Assembly: GCF_007995245.1 (NCBI RefSeq)
Contig: NZ_VCBA01000014.1
Span: 1-59,686 of the forward strand
Reading direction: 5' to 3'
From: Tateyamaria sp. syn59
GTDB taxonomy: Bacteria; Pseudomonadota; Alphaproteobacteria; Rhodobacterales; Rhodobacteraceae
Length of the DNA stretch: 59,686 nucleotides
The notes under the pieces are model-generated. The model ran no database searches. It saw nothing but the letters and a program-made list of their open reading frames with translations, and had not been told where the DNA came from. The position numbers and the translations under genes were made by a program. Positions 23,272-33,045 of the stretch are shown in pieces (position 1 is the stretch's first letter; each line of letters starts with the position of its first letter).

Positions 23272-24288
23272 ATGGCGGAACGCCCGACACAATCCTACCG
23301 GACCATTGACGCCCGGCCAAATGCGCAGAGCCTGGTGAAGCCGGGTGAGCTGGTGGACCTGGTGGAAGTTACGCCTCTGACGCTGGCGGATCGGCGCATC
23401 TATAATCAGCTGCTTGAGAATGCCTGGGACGCGATTGAAAAGCCGGTGACGCATGTGATCTCGAAATCTGATCTGCGTGGGTCGCACAATTCCAATGATA
23501 GGGTAGGGGAGTCGGTCGAGCGGCTGATGTCGGCCATCGTCAAGGTGAAGGTCACCCATGAGGGCGAGGATGCCATCGAGCGGGTGCAACTGCTGGGCGG
23601 GAACATCGAGACGACGCGGCGCGACGGGGTGCTAGAATACGAGATCCCGCAGCGCCTGCGCAAGATCATTAAGGATTCGACCGTGTTTGCCCGCCTGCAG
23701 CGCGAGGTGATGTTTGCGCTGAGTTCCAAATACGCGCTGACACTCTACGAGATGATCCAGAAGCGGGGGAACTTGCGCTATCGGTCGTCTGAAAAATTTG
23801 CGCTGGATGATCTGCGGGGCGTGCTTGGCGTGCCCAAGGGCAAGCTGACATCCTGGTCAAACCTCAAGCTGCGGGCGATTGAACCGGCGGTGGCCGAAGT
23901 GAACATGCTGTCGGACTACATGGTCGAGATTGAGCCGGTGAAGACCGGGCGGCGTGTGACGCATATCGAGTTGAAATGGTGGCGCAAGGACGGAGCAGGG
24001 ACCGTTAAGGCGGAGCGCGAACTCACATTCTCCAAGGTTGGGCGCAAGGCGCGGATGACAAACACGACCGAAGAATTGAAACCCCGTCCCGCTTGGTTGG
24101 AAGCAGCAGGTCCCGCGTTGCGCACCGAGACCTACGAGACTGCGCGGCTGCGCTATCCGGGCTATGATATCTACCATGTGGAAAAGGAGTGGCGCGCCTG
24201 GGCCGCGTCGAAGGAGCCACCGCGGGATGCTGACCGCGCCTACCTCGCCTTTTTCCGGAGCTTTGCGGAAAACAACCCGCTGCGCTAG
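23272..24288 (+). CDS. repB: Replication initiator, Rep_3 superfamily
   Basis: A 338-residue initiator. It has a winged-helix N half (LTLADRRIYNQLLENAWD, and VGESVERLMSAIVKVKV) and the family landmark SSKYALTLYEMIQKRGNLRYR near residue 163. The second winged helix follows (LDDLRGVLGVPKGKLTSWSNLK). It binds the iterons immediately upstream and starts replication. In Rhodobacterales plasmid typing this corresponds to the RepB-like class with an adjacent parAB. The ATG at 23272 follows AGAGG. The symbol follows that typing convention; other schemes would call it repA. Confidence 0.9.
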   Translation: MAERPTQSYRTIDARPNAQSLVKPGELVDLVEVTPLTLADRRIYNQLLENAWDAIEKPVTHVISKSDLRGSHNSNDRVGESVERLMSAIVKVKVTHEGEDAIERVQLLGGNIETTRRDGVLEYEIPQRLRKIIKDSTVFARLQREVMFALSSKYALTLYEMIQKRGNLRYRSSEKFALDDLRGVLGVPKGKLTSWSNLKLRAIEPAVAEVNMLSDYMVEIEPVKTGRRVTHIELKWWRKDGAGTVKAERELTFSKVGRKARMTNTTEELKPRPAWLEAAGPALRTETYETARLRYPGYDIYHVEKEWRAWAASKEPPRDADRAYLAFFRSFAENNPLR

Positions 24289-24297
24289 CGTACGCCC

Positions 24298-26238
24298 ATG
24301 AACTCCGTCCGTTTCCGTCTGTTGATCCTGGCCCTCGCGCCGATGGTCGTGCTGATGCCGCTGCTGCTCTTTCTCGGCATGACGCGGTGGACGGCGGATT
24401 ATGACGAGGTACTCATCGCGAATGTGGAAAGCGACCTGCGGATTGCGGAGCAGTACCTGTCGCGGCTGATGGTACAGACCGGGGATGAGGTGCAGGCGGT
24501 GGCCGGATCGGTCGAGTTTGCACAGACGCCGCCCGAAGGCTTCGACGTCTTTTTTGAAGACAAGCGCGCCGCGCTTGAGTTGGACTTTCTTTACTATCTG
24601 CCGCGCGACGCGGTGACGGACCAGTGGCCCGTCGAACAGAGTGCGGCGGCAGGGCAGGGGCGGACCGAGATCGACATTTTCTCAGGCGCGGCGCTTGCGG
24701 CCATTTCGCCTGAGCTCGCGGCACAAGCGCGCTTGCCGCTGATTGATACCGAAGCCGCGGTGCCCACTGATCGCACCGTCGAGGATCGGGGGATGGTCAT
24801 TCATTCGGCCACCCCGGTGTCGCTGCCGGGCCGCGATGGGGTGCTGGTGGGGGGCATCCTGTTGAACCGGAACCTGGGCTTCATCGATACGATCAATGCG
24901 CTTGTTTATCAGGACGCCGTTGGGGGCGGGTCGCGGCAAGGCACGACCACTCTGTTTCTTGAGGACGTGCGCGTTTCGACAAATGTGCGCCTGTTCGAGG
25001 ATGTGCGCGCCCTTGGCACCCGCGTCTCAGCCGCCGTGCGCGGCAAGGTGTTGGGCGAGGGGCGCACGTGGCTCGACCGGGCCTTCGTGGTGAATGACTG
25101 GTATATCTCGGGCTATCTACCCCTTACGGACAGCTTCGGGGATTATGTGGGCATGCTTTATGTCGGCGTTCTGGAAGAGCCGTTTACGATTGCCAAGCGG
25201 AACGCATTCCTTGTCATTCTGGGCGCTTTTGTTGCGGTTTTGCTGTTGTCGGCGCCGGTGTTCCTGTGGCTGGCCAAGGGGATCTTTGCGCCGCTTGAAC
25301 GGATGACCCACACCATGTTCCTGGTCCGACGCGGCAATCTTTCGGCGCGGAACGGCGAGAGCGGCGGCACGGGCGAGATCGGGGAAGTGGCGGGGCACCT
25401 CGATGATCTGCTCGATCAGGTGCAGGAGCGGGACGAGGAATTGAACGTGCGCGTGGCGCAGCGGACGGCCGAGTTGCAGAGCGCGAATGAAAAGCTGGAA
25501 GAGACGTTCCGGCAACTGGTGATGAGCGAAAAGCTGGCCTCGATCGGGGAGATCACGGCAGGTGTCGCGCATGAGATCAACAATCCCGTGGCTGTAATTC
25601 AGGGCAATGTGGATGTGATCCGCGAAACGCTCGGCGAGGATGGCGATGCGATCCGCACCGAGTTGGGGCTGATCGACAGGCAGGTGGCGCGCATCCGGAC
25701 CATCGTGGGCAAGCTGTTGCAGTTTGCGCGGCCGGGTGAGTTTGCGGATGTGGAACACAGCGTGCCAGTCGGGCCGGTGATTTCAGATTGTCTGGTCCTG
25801 GTCAATCACGTCATCTCGCAGACCGAGATTGAGGTTGTGACGGAGCTGAACGCGCTGAACGACGTGCGGATTGATCCCGGAGAGATGCAGCAGGTGTTGA
25901 TCAACCTGATCATGAATGCGGTGCAGGCGATGGATGGGCAGGGGACCCTCACCATCGAGGCCGAAGATGCAGTGCAGGAGGGCGTACAGGGTGTGCGTGT
26001 GGCGGTGCAAGACACCGGGCCGGGTATTGCGCCGGAGCGGGTCGATGATGTCTTTGCCCCGTTCTACACCACCAAGCAGGCAGAGGGGACTGGGCTGGGC
26101 CTGTCGATCTCTCAAACCCTGATCCAAAGGGCAGGGGGTTTGATCCGGGCGCGCAACCGTACCACCGGTGGCGCCTGTTTTGAGATCTGGCTGCCGGTGG
26201 CGGCGCAGGACGATATGGCGCTGACCCACAGCGCCTGA
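24298..26238 (+). CDS. Membrane sensor histidine kinase with Cache-type sensor
   Basis: A 646-residue kinase. It has transmembrane helices near residues 7-28 and 305-325 flanking a periplasmic Cache-like sensor, then a HAMP linker and a coiled coil. The phosphorylated H425 lies in AGVAHEINNPVAVIQ. The ATPase domain has N box NLIMNAVQAMD and G boxes DTGPGIAPERV and GTGLGLSIS. The DctB/NtrB-like H box suggests an NtrC-type partner. The only such regulator here is at 1930, far away, so pairing is a guess. It lies 10 bp after rep and upstream of acsA, which it may control. Confidence 0.9.
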   Translation: MNSVRFRLLILALAPMVVLMPLLLFLGMTRWTADYDEVLIANVESDLRIAEQYLSRLMVQTGDEVQAVAGSVEFAQTPPEGFDVFFEDKRAALELDFLYYLPRDAVTDQWPVEQSAAAGQGRTEIDIFSGAALAAISPELAAQARLPLIDTEAAVPTDRTVEDRGMVIHSATPVSLPGRDGVLVGGILLNRNLGFIDTINALVYQDAVGGGSRQGTTTLFLEDVRVSTNVRLFEDVRALGTRVSAAVRGKVLGEGRTWLDRAFVVNDWYISGYLPLTDSFGDYVGMLYVGVLEEPFTIAKRNAFLVILGAFVAVLLLSAPVFLWLAKGIFAPLERMTHTMFLVRRGNLSARNGESGGTGEIGEVAGHLDDLLDQVQERDEELNVRVAQRTAELQSANEKLEETFRQLVMSEKLASIGEITAGVAHEINNPVAVIQGNVDVIRETLGEDGDAIRTELGLIDRQVARIRTIVGKLLQFARPGEFADVEHSVPVGPVISDCLVLVNHVISQTEIEVVTELNALNDVRIDPGEMQQVLINLIMNAVQAMDGQGTLTIEAEDAVQEGVQGVRVAVQDTGPGIAPERVDDVFAPFYTTKQAEGTGLGLSISQTLIQRAGGLIRARNRTTGGACFEIWLPVAAQDDMALTHSA

Positions 26239-26251
26239 GTCGCGACTCAGG
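26234..26251 (+). other. 18-bp perfect palindrome at the 3' end of the kinase gene
   Basis: CCTGAGTCGCGACTCAGG includes the kinase stop codon (TGA, 26236-26238). It could form a short hairpin that ends or protects the transcript, or be a protein-binding site. No T-run follows. Confidence 0.5.
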
Positions 26252-26608
26252 TTGTCGAAAACTACGTGATTCTGGGTATGCACCCGGTCTGTCAGGTTGG
26301 GTTGACAATTTGTCACAGGGGCGGACCTCGAACTGTTGTCCGCTAACAGTATGCAAACGGATACCGTTCCCGTTTTGCGTGAAAACGCTAGAGCACCGAA
26401 AACCTTGGAAAAAATGAGACAAATATAAAATCATTTACAAACTGCATCGTCTGGCAGAACAAAAATTTACAAAAAAATCCAATAACACCAGCAGACAAAG
26501 CGCGATTTTACAGAACCGTGTATGGTGATCCTCAACAGGCGAGTTGAACACGCCCCGGGTGATGAAGCCGATGCAAAGCGGATCAGAGCCCAAACCGGAG
26601 GAGACACC
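26252..26608 (+). promoter_or_regulatory. acsA upstream region
   Basis: This gene-free stretch of about 360 bp becomes strikingly A/T-rich near 26395-26520, in contrast to the GC-rich surroundings. It presumably holds the acsA promoter and activator sites. It contains the near-palindrome TGACAATTTGTCA around 26303-26315. I could not fix -35 and -10 boxes with confidence. No CGACTTTGGTCGT dyad is present, so acsA appears to be outside that regulon. Confidence 0.45.
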
Positions 26609-28582
26609 ATGAACATTCAAAGCACGCCGAATGCGGCGACATTTCCGCCATCGGAGGAGACGAAAGCCCGCGCCCATCTGGATGCTGATGGCTATGCCAA
26701 GATGTACGCCGCGTCTGTGGCCGACCCCGAAGCGTTCTGGGGTGAGCAGGGCAAACGGCTGGACTGGATCAAGCCCTACACCAAGGTGAAGAACTCGTCC
26801 TTCGAGCCGGGCAATATCGACATTCGCTGGTTTGAGGATGGTACGCTGAACGTGGCGGCCAACTGCATCGACCGGCATCTTGAAACGCGTGGCGATCAGA
26901 CGGCCATCATCTGGGAACCGGATGATACGTCGAAGGTCGAGCCGAAACATATCACGTATCGCGAACTGCACCGCTCTGTTTGCAAGATGGCAAACATTTT
27001 GGAAGAGCTGGGCGTTCGCAAAGGCGACCGGGTTGTCATTTACCTCCCCATGATCCCGGAAGCCGCTTATGCGATGCTGGCCTGTGCCCGCATCGGTGCC
27101 ATCCACTCCATCGTGTTTGCCGGTTTCTCCCCGGACGCGCTTGGGGCGCGGATCAACGGCTGTGATGCCAAGGTTGTCATCACCGCTGATTACGCGCCCC
27201 GAGGCGGACGGGAGACACCCCTGAAGTCGAACACGGATGCGGCGCTGCTGCATTGCAAGGACAGCGTGAAATGTCTGGTGGTGAAGCGGACCGGCGGTCA
27301 GACGACCTGGACCGACCGCGACTATGATTACAACGAGATGGCGCTGGAAGCCTCGGATTATGCTGCCCCTGCCGAGATGGGTGCCGAGGATCCGCTGTTC
27401 ATTCTGTATACGTCCGGGTCCACGGGTCAGCCGAAGGGTGTTGTGCACACGACTGGCGGCTACCTGACCTATGCCGCGATGACCCATCAGTACACGTTCG
27501 ACTATCACGAAGGTGACGTGTTCTGGTGTACCGCGGATGTGGGTTGGGTCACGGGCCACAGCTACATCGTCTATGGCCCGTTGGCCAATGGCGCGACCAC
27601 CATCATGTTCGAGGGCGTGCCGACCTTCCCGGATGCTGGCCGCTTCTGGGATGTGTGCGAGCGTCATAAGGTGACGCAGTTCTACACCGCGCCGACCGCG
27701 ATCCGTGCGTTGATGGGTGCCGGCAATGAGTGGGTCGAGAAGTACGACCTGTCGTCGCTGCGCCTGCTGGGCTCGGTCGGTGAGCCGATCAACCCAGAGG
27801 CCTGGACCTGGTATCACGAGGTTGTCGGCAAGGGCGCGTGCCCGATTGTCGATACGTTCTGGCAGACCGAAACCGGGGGTCACATGCTGACCCCACTGCC
27901 GGGTGCAACTGATCTTAAGCCCGGTTCGGCGCAACAGCCATTCTTTGGTGTGCAGCCTGTCGTTCTGGATCCGCAAAGCGGGATCGAACTGGACGGCAAC
28001 GGGATCGAGGGCGTGCTGTGCATCAAGGACAGCTGGCCCGGTCAGATGCGCACCGTGTGGGGTGACCACGAGCGGTTCGAGAAGACCTATTTCGGGGACT
28101 ACAAGGGATACTATTTCTCGGGCGACGGGTGCCGTCGGGACGAGGATGGCGATTACTGGATCACGGGTCGTGTGGACGATGTGATCAACGTGTCCGGTCA
28201 CCGGATGGGTACCGCGGAAGTCGAAAGCGCGCTGGTCGCCCATGCCAAGGTCGCGGAAAGCGCCGTGGTTGGGTATCCGCACGATGTGAAAGGGCAGGGT
28301 ATCTATGCCTATGTCACCCTGATGAACGGTGAAGAGCCCTCGGACGCGCTGCGCAAGGAGCTGGAAACCTGGGTCCGGACCGAGATTGGCCCGATTGCCA
28401 AGCCCGACCTGATCCAGTGGGCGCCTGGCCTGCCTAAGACACGCTCAGGCAAGATCATGCGCCGTATCCTGCGCAAGATTGCCGAGGATGATTTCGGTTC
28501 GCTCGGTGACACGTCCACGCTGGCCGATCCGTCGGTTGTCGATGACCTGATCGAGAACCGCATGAACCGGAGCGACGACTGA
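26609..28582 (+). CDS. acsA: Acetyl-CoA synthetase (AMP-forming)
   Basis: A 657-residue enzyme making acetyl-CoA from acetate, ATP and CoA. It has the Acs N terminus ([20 protein letters not shown]), P-loop [16 protein letters not shown] near 265, and [18 protein letters not shown] near 415. [20 protein letters not shown] is followed by the C-terminal lysine segment [14 protein letters not shown], the usual site of regulatory acetylation. The ATG at 26609 has GGAGGAG upstream. Its stop shares a base with the adenylate kinase start, tying AMP production to AMP recycling. Confidence 0.95.
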   Translation: MNIQSTPNAATFPPSEETKARAHLDADGYAKMYAASVADPEAFWGEQGKRLDWIKPYTKVKNSSFEPGNIDIRWFEDGTLNVAANCIDRHLETRGDQTAIIWEPDDTSKVEPKHITYRELHRSVCKMANILEELGVRKGDRVVIYLPMIPEAAYAMLACARIGAIHSIVFAGFSPDALGARINGCDAKVVITADYAPRGGRETPLKSNTDAALLHCKDSVKCLVVKRTGGQTTWTDRDYDYNEMALEASDYAAPAEMGAEDPLFILYTSGSTGQPKGVVHTTGGYLTYAAMTHQYTFDYHEGDVFWCTADVGWVTGHSYIVYGPLANGATTIMFEGVPTFPDAGRFWDVCERHKVTQFYTAPTAIRALMGAGNEWVEKYDLSSLRLLGSVGEPINPEAWTWYHEVVGKGACPIVDTFWQTETGGHMLTPLPGATDLKPGSAQQPFFGVQPVVLDPQSGIELDGNGIEGVLCIKDSWPGQMRTVWGDHERFEKTYFGDYKGYYFSGDGCRRDEDGDYWITGRVDDVINVSGHRMGTAEVESALVAHAKVAESAVVGYPHDVKGQGIYAYVTLMNGEEPSDALRKELETWVRTEIGPIAKPDLIQWAPGLPKTRSGKIMRRILRKIAEDDFGSLGDTSTLADPSVVDDLIENRMNRSDD

Positions 28583-29205
28583 TGGACGGAGCGACGGTAG
28601 ATACGCAGACGCGGCCCGTGAACGTGATCCTGCTTGGCCCTCCGGGGGCGGGCAAGGGGACGCAGGCGCAGCGGCTGGTGGACACGCACGGCATGGTGCA
28701 GCTGTCGACGGGCGACATGCTGCGTGCGGCCAAGGCGTCCGGCACCGAGATGGGCAACCGCGTGGCTGAGGTCATGGCGCGGGGTGAGCTTGTGACGGAT
28801 GAGATCGTCATTGGCTTGATCGAAGAAAAGCTGATGGAGGGCAACTCTGCGGGCTTCATCTTTGACGGTTTCCCGCGAACCCTGGCGCAAGCTGATGCGC
28901 TGGGTGCGCTCCTCGAAAAGACGGGGCACCGGTTGGATGCAGTTATCGCACTTGAGGTTGACGACGAGATCCTGGTGAACCGGATCGTGGGCCGTGCCGA
29001 AGAGGCGCGTGCCGCGGGGCAGCCTGTTCGGGCCGATGACAATGCCGAAAGCCTGAAGCTGCGGCTGACGGAATACTACAAAAAGACAGCGCCGCTGCTT
29101 GGCTATTTCCATGCCAAGGGCGTGCTGCAGTCCATCGACGCGATGGGATCGATCGAGGTGATCGCGACCGAGTTGTCGGGGATGGTGAAGGGCGCCGCCA
29201 CCTGA
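28582..29205 (+). CDS. adk: Adenylate kinase, plasmid copy coupled to acsA
   Basis: A 207-residue adenylate kinase. It has P-loop [14 protein letters not shown] near residue 19, the AMP site [24 protein letters not shown], and [17 protein letters not shown] as a short LID without zinc cysteines. It converts AMP plus ATP to two ADP, which removes the AMP made by Acs. The first 13 residues (before [10 protein letters not shown]) are unusual, so a GTG start a few codons inside is possible. Acs-Adk coupling is inferred from the TGATG overlap. A chromosomal adk must also exist because the enzyme is essential. Confidence 0.93.
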   Translation: MDGATVDTQTRPVNVILLGPPGAGKGTQAQRLVDTHGMVQLSTGDMLRAAKASGTEMGNRVAEVMARGELVTDEIVIGLIEEKLMEGNSAGFIFDGFPRTLAQADALGALLEKTGHRLDAVIALEVDDEILVNRIVGRAEEARAAGQPVRADDNAESLKLRLTEYYKKTAPLLGYFHAKGVLQSIDAMGSIEVIATELSGMVKGAAT

Positions 29206-29284
29206 CAACCGGCGTGTCCTGACAAATGTACCAACGCGGCGTGTGTCTGGCCGCGCCTGCCCTTCGTGTGCGTGGGGGCAGGGT

Positions 29285-29305
29285 GGCCCCGGTATGTCCG
29301 GGGCC
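29285..29305. other. Stem-loop in the adk to DUF4212 gap
   Basis: GGCCCCGG (29285-29292) pairs with CCGGGGCC (29298-29305), with a 5-base loop. A second hairpin, GGGGCC/GGCCCC, lies at 29412-29429. Neither has a T-run. They lie in the 250-bp gap that separates acsA-adk from the symporter genes. Confidence 0.5.
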
Positions 29306-29455
29306 GCGTATCCGCCGCCCATGATCTGCATCATCGCATGCCGGGTCCGGACCGCACAAACTGGAGGAATTATGCGGTGACCGGAGCCTCCGGGCACCTG
29401 CACCGACCGAAGGGGCCACGCGCGGCCCCGCACTGAAACCAAAGGAGGAGCCGCC

Positions 29456-29740
29456 ATGGCGGAAGAAACCACAAACATTGCCAAAGCGTCCGAAACGGAC
29501 AAGGGCTATTGGGCGGCCAACGTCCGTATGATTTTGATATCACTTGTCATTTGGGCGCTCGTGTCCTTTGGCTTTGGCATCATCCTGCGTCCGCTTCTCA
29601 GCGGCATCGAGGTTGGCGGGACGGACCTGGGCTTTTGGTTCGCGCAACAGGGGTCGATCCTCGTCTTTCTGGCGCTGATCTTTTTCTACGCCTGGCGGAT
29701 GAACAAGCTCGATAAGCAATACGGCGTGGACGAGGAGTAA
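29456..29740 (+). CDS. Symporter small subunit (DUF4212)
   Basis: A 94-residue membrane protein with two helices (about 22-47 and 62-82; YWAANVRMILISLVIWALVS). It matches DUF4212, the small partner of a branch of sodium:solute symporters. It lies 5 bp before the large symporter subunit and has an AGGAGG ribosome-binding site. It probably stabilises or gates the acetate-type transporter. Confidence 0.9.
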   Translation: MAEETTNIAKASETDKGYWAANVRMILISLVIWALVSFGFGIILRPLLSGIEVGGTDLGFWFAQQGSILVFLALIFFYAWRMNKLDKQYGVDEE

Positions 29741-29745
29741 TCGCC

Positions 29746-31530
29746 ATGGATCAGTTTACACTTAACCTGCTGTTTGTCGGCGCGTCGTTTGCGCTGTACA
29801 TCGGCATCGCTGTCTGGGCCCGCGCGGGTTCGACAAGCGAGTTCTACGCCGCCGGTCGCGGCGTACACCCTGTCACGAACGGCATGGCCACTGCGGCGGA
29901 CTGGATGTCGGCGGCCTCGTTCATTTCGATGGCGGGTCTGATTGCCTTTACCGGCTACGACAACTCGTCCTTCCTAATGGGTTGGACCGGGGGCTATGTG
30001 CTCCTGGCGCTGCTCCTCGCCCCTTACCTGCGGAAGTTTGGCAAGTTCACGGTGTCCGAGTTCATCGGTGACCGGTTCTATAGTTCGACTGCGCGCCTGG
30101 TGGCCGTGATCTGCCTTCTGGTGGCGTCGATCACCTATGTGATCGGTCAGATGCAGGGTGTCGGCATTGCCTTTGGCCGTTTCCTTGAGATCGACACGAC
30201 CTGGGGTCTGCTGATCGGTGCCTGTGTGGTGTTTGCCTATGCCGTGTTCGGCGGCATGAAGGGTGTGACCTATACCCAGGTGGCGCAGTACTGCGTGCTG
30301 ATCACCGCCTACACTATTCCGGCGGTCTTCATCTCGCTACAACTGACGGGCAACCCGATCCCGGCGCTGGGTCTGTTTGGGTCGACCGAGAGCGGTGAGC
30401 CGCTGCTGGCGAAGCTGGACCAGATCGTGACCGACCTTGGCTTTGCCGAGTATACGGCGGCGCATGGTTCGACGCTGAACATGGTGCTGTTTACCCTATC
30501 GCTGATGATCGGTACCGCGGGTCTGCCGCACGTCATCATGCGCTTCTTTACGGTGCCCAAGGTGTCTGACGCCCGCTGGTCGGCTGGCTGGACCCTGGTG
30601 TTCATTGCTCTCCTGTACCTGACGGCCCCTGCCGTTGGTGCGATGGCGCGCCTGAACATCTCGGAACTGATGTGGCCCAATGGGACTGCGGGTGAAGCCG
30701 TGACGGTCGAAGCCATCGACAGCGATCCGGAATATGCGTGGATGGCGACGTGGCAGAAGACCGGTCTTCTGGATTGGGAAGACAAGAACGGTGACGGCAA
30801 GATCCAGTACTACAACGACGCAAATGCCGAGTTGCAGGAACGTGCCGCAGCAAACGGCTGGGAAGGTAACGAGTTGACCAAGTTCAACCGTGACATCCTG
30901 GTGCTGGCCAACCCTGAGATCGCGTCCCTTCCGGGCTGGGTGATCGGCCTTGTGGCGGCGGGTGGTCTTGCGGCTGCTCTGTCCACGGCGGCGGGTCTGC
31001 TTCTGGCAATCTCGTCGGCGGTAAGCCACGACTTGCTGAAAGGGCAACTGACGCCGAACATGTCCGAGAAATCAGAGCTGCTTGCGGCCCGGATTTCGAT
31101 GGCCGCGGCGATTGTGGTGGCTGTGATCCTGGGTCTGAACCCGCCGGGCTTTGCGGCCCAGACGGTGGCGCTGGCCTTTGGTCTGGCTGCGGCCTCGATC
31201 TTCCCCGCGCTGATGATGGGCATCTTCTCGACCCGCATCAACAACGTGGGCGCGGTTGCGGGTATGCTGGCCGGTCTGGTTGTGACCTTGCTGTATATCT
31301 TCCTGCACAAGGGCTGGTTCTTTATCCCGGACACCAATTCGTTCACGGATGCTGACCCGCTCTTGGGGCCGATCAAGTCGACATCGTTCGGTGCGATCGG
31401 GGCCATGGTCAACTTCGCGGTCGCCTACGTGGTGTCCGGCATGACCAAGGAGACCCCGCAAGAGATCAAGGACCTGGTGGAAAGCGTGCGTATCCCGCGT
31501 GGAGCGGGTGCGGCAGCCGCCGACCACTAA
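29746..31530 (+). CDS. Sodium:solute symporter, acetate-permease-like (large subunit)
   Basis: A 594-residue symporter of the SSS/SLC5 family with about 13 helices. It includes EFYAAGRGVHPVTNGMATAADWMSAASFI near residue 28, which holds the Na+ and substrate site, and GTAGLPHVIMRFFTVP near 252. A soluble insert around 330-370 (DWEDKNGDGKIQYYND) resembles a Ca2+-binding EF-hand loop (DxNxDGxI), unusual for plain ActP. The Acs neighbourhood suggests acetate or another short carboxylate as substrate. The DUF4212 plus DUF294 plus DnaQ context defines the branch. Confidence 0.9.
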   Translation: MDQFTLNLLFVGASFALYIGIAVWARAGSTSEFYAAGRGVHPVTNGMATAADWMSAASFISMAGLIAFTGYDNSSFLMGWTGGYVLLALLLAPYLRKFGKFTVSEFIGDRFYSSTARLVAVICLLVASITYVIGQMQGVGIAFGRFLEIDTTWGLLIGACVVFAYAVFGGMKGVTYTQVAQYCVLITAYTIPAVFISLQLTGNPIPALGLFGSTESGEPLLAKLDQIVTDLGFAEYTAAHGSTLNMVLFTLSLMIGTAGLPHVIMRFFTVPKVSDARWSAGWTLVFIALLYLTAPAVGAMARLNISELMWPNGTAGEAVTVEAIDSDPEYAWMATWQKTGLLDWEDKNGDGKIQYYNDANAELQERAAANGWEGNELTKFNRDILVLANPEIASLPGWVIGLVAAGGLAAALSTAAGLLLAISSAVSHDLLKGQLTPNMSEKSELLAARISMAAAIVVAVILGLNPPGFAAQTVALAFGLAAASIFPALMMGIFSTRINNVGAVAGMLAGLVVTLLYIFLHKGWFFIPDTNSFTDADPLLGPIKSTSFGAIGAMVNFAVAYVVSGMTKETPQEIKDLVESVRIPRGAGAAAADH

Positions 31531-31539
31531 GGCCCTTTG

Positions 31540-31574
31540 GGCGCATCGCGGCCCTCTCTTCCCTGCGATGCGCC
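31540..31574. other. 10-bp hairpin after the symporter gene
   Basis: GGCGCATCGC (31540-31549) pairs with GCGATGCGCC (31565-31574), with a 15-base loop. It lies 10 bp after the symporter stop. It could partly end the transcript before the CBS-nucleotidyltransferase gene. No T-run follows. Confidence 0.5.
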
Positions 31575-31638
31575 TTGAAATGATCGGCCTGTCCGCGATG
31601 CTCGTGGGCAGGCCATGTTCTTGACCGGGAGGTAGCCG

Positions 31639-33042
31639 ATGTCATCGCAGGATCTGACCGTTTTGCCGGTGGACGAGTTGATGACGCGCGATCCGGTCAT
31701 TTGTGGGCCTGATGCCACCATCCGCGCGGCGGCGGAGTTGATGGCCGGGCGCCGGATTTCATCGGTTTGCATTGTCGATCAAGATAGCTTTCGCGGCATC
31801 GTCACGGTGCGTGACATCAATGCGAAGGTGGTTGCCGGTGGTCTGAGCCCGGAAGAACCCGTGGAGCGGGTGATGACGCCCGCGCCTTTGACGTTGCCGC
31901 CCGATGCGCTGGGTCTGGATGTGCTTCACATGATGATGGAGCGCCATATCGGTCACGTTCCGATTGTCGATGCAGAGCGTTTGGTGGGCATCGTGACCCA
32001 GACTGATTTGACGCGCTTTCAGGCGTTGTCGTCCGCCGAGTTGGTGCGGTCAGTCGCTGAGGCGCCGGATGTGGAGGCGATGGCCGAGGTGACGGCACGC
32101 ATTCCCGGTCTGTTGGCGCAGTTGGTTGGTGCGGGGACGCGGCATGATGGGGTGACGCGGCTGATCACTGACATTGCCGATACCGTCACGCGCCGTTTGT
32201 TGACCATGGCCGAAGAGGAAATCGGCACGCCGCCTGTGCCGTACCTGTGGCTTGCCTGCGGCAGCCAGGGGCGGCGTGAGCAGACCGGGGTGTCGGATCA
32301 GGACAATTGCTTGATCCTGTCGGATGAAGTCTCTGACGCCGATATGCTTTACTTTGCCAAGCTGGCGCAGATCGTAAGCGACGGGTTGCACGCCTGTGGA
32401 TACGTCTACTGCCCCGGCGACATGATGGCGACGAACCCGCGCTGGTGTCAGCCCTTGTCGAAGTGGCGTAGCTACTTCGACGGGTGGATCGCCAAGCCGA
32501 ACCCGGAGGCGCAGATGCTCGCCTCCGTCATGTTCGATCTGCGGGCGATCGGCGGGGAGGAGAGCCTGTTTGCCGACTTGCAGGCTGAGACGCTGGCGAA
32601 GGCGGCAAGTAACTCGATTTTCGTCGCACACATGGTGTCGAATTCGCTGAAGCACGCGCCGCCCTTGGGTCTGTTCAACCGCATGCCGCGCACACCGCTG
32701 GATCTGAAGCATACCGGGGTCGTGCCGGTGGTTGATCTGGGCCGTGTCTATGCCCTGCAAGGGCAGGTGACGGCGGTGAACACGCGCGCGCGGTTGGAGG
32801 CGGCGCTGGAGACCGGCGCGATGTCATCGAGCGGTGGGGCGGATTTGATTGACGCCTATGATATGATCGCCACCACGCGGCTGCGGCGGCAGGCGCGGCA
32901 GATCAGGGAGGGCGAGGCGCCGGGCAATACGCTGCCGCCGGACGTCTTGTCGGGTTTTGAGCGCAGCCACTTGCGGGAGGCGTTTGTCATCGTCAAAACC
33001 ATGCAATCCGCACTGGGGACGGGCAAGGGAGCATTGGGGTAG
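31639..33042 (+). CDS. CBS-pair plus DUF294-type nucleotidyltransferase
   Basis: A 467-residue cytoplasmic protein. Two CBS motifs span residues 8-130 (DELMTRDPVICGPDATIRAA; VERVMTPAPLTL), an adenine-nucleotide sensor. A GlnD-like nucleotidyltransferase domain follows, with the catalytic pattern GSQGRREQTGVSDQDNCLIL near 212, then a helical DUF294 C-terminal domain. It is regularly encoded with this symporter branch. It may nucleotidylate a protein or make a signal nucleotide in response to energy state. The target is unknown. It is followed at once by the small membrane protein. Confidence 0.87.
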   Translation: MSSQDLTVLPVDELMTRDPVICGPDATIRAAAELMAGRRISSVCIVDQDSFRGIVTVRDINAKVVAGGLSPEEPVERVMTPAPLTLPPDALGLDVLHMMMERHIGHVPIVDAERLVGIVTQTDLTRFQALSSAELVRSVAEAPDVEAMAEVTARIPGLLAQLVGAGTRHDGVTRLITDIADTVTRRLLTMAEEEIGTPPVPYLWLACGSQGRREQTGVSDQDNCLILSDEVSDADMLYFAKLAQIVSDGLHACGYVYCPGDMMATNPRWCQPLSKWRSYFDGWIAKPNPEAQMLASVMFDLRAIGGEESLFADLQAETLAKAASNSIFVAHMVSNSLKHAPPLGLFNRMPRTPLDLKHTGVVPVVDLGRVYALQGQVTAVNTRARLEAALETGAMSSSGGADLIDAYDMIATTRLRRQARQIREGEAPGNTLPPDVLSGFERSHLREAFVIVKTMQSALGTGKGALG

Positions 33043-33045
33043 GCC

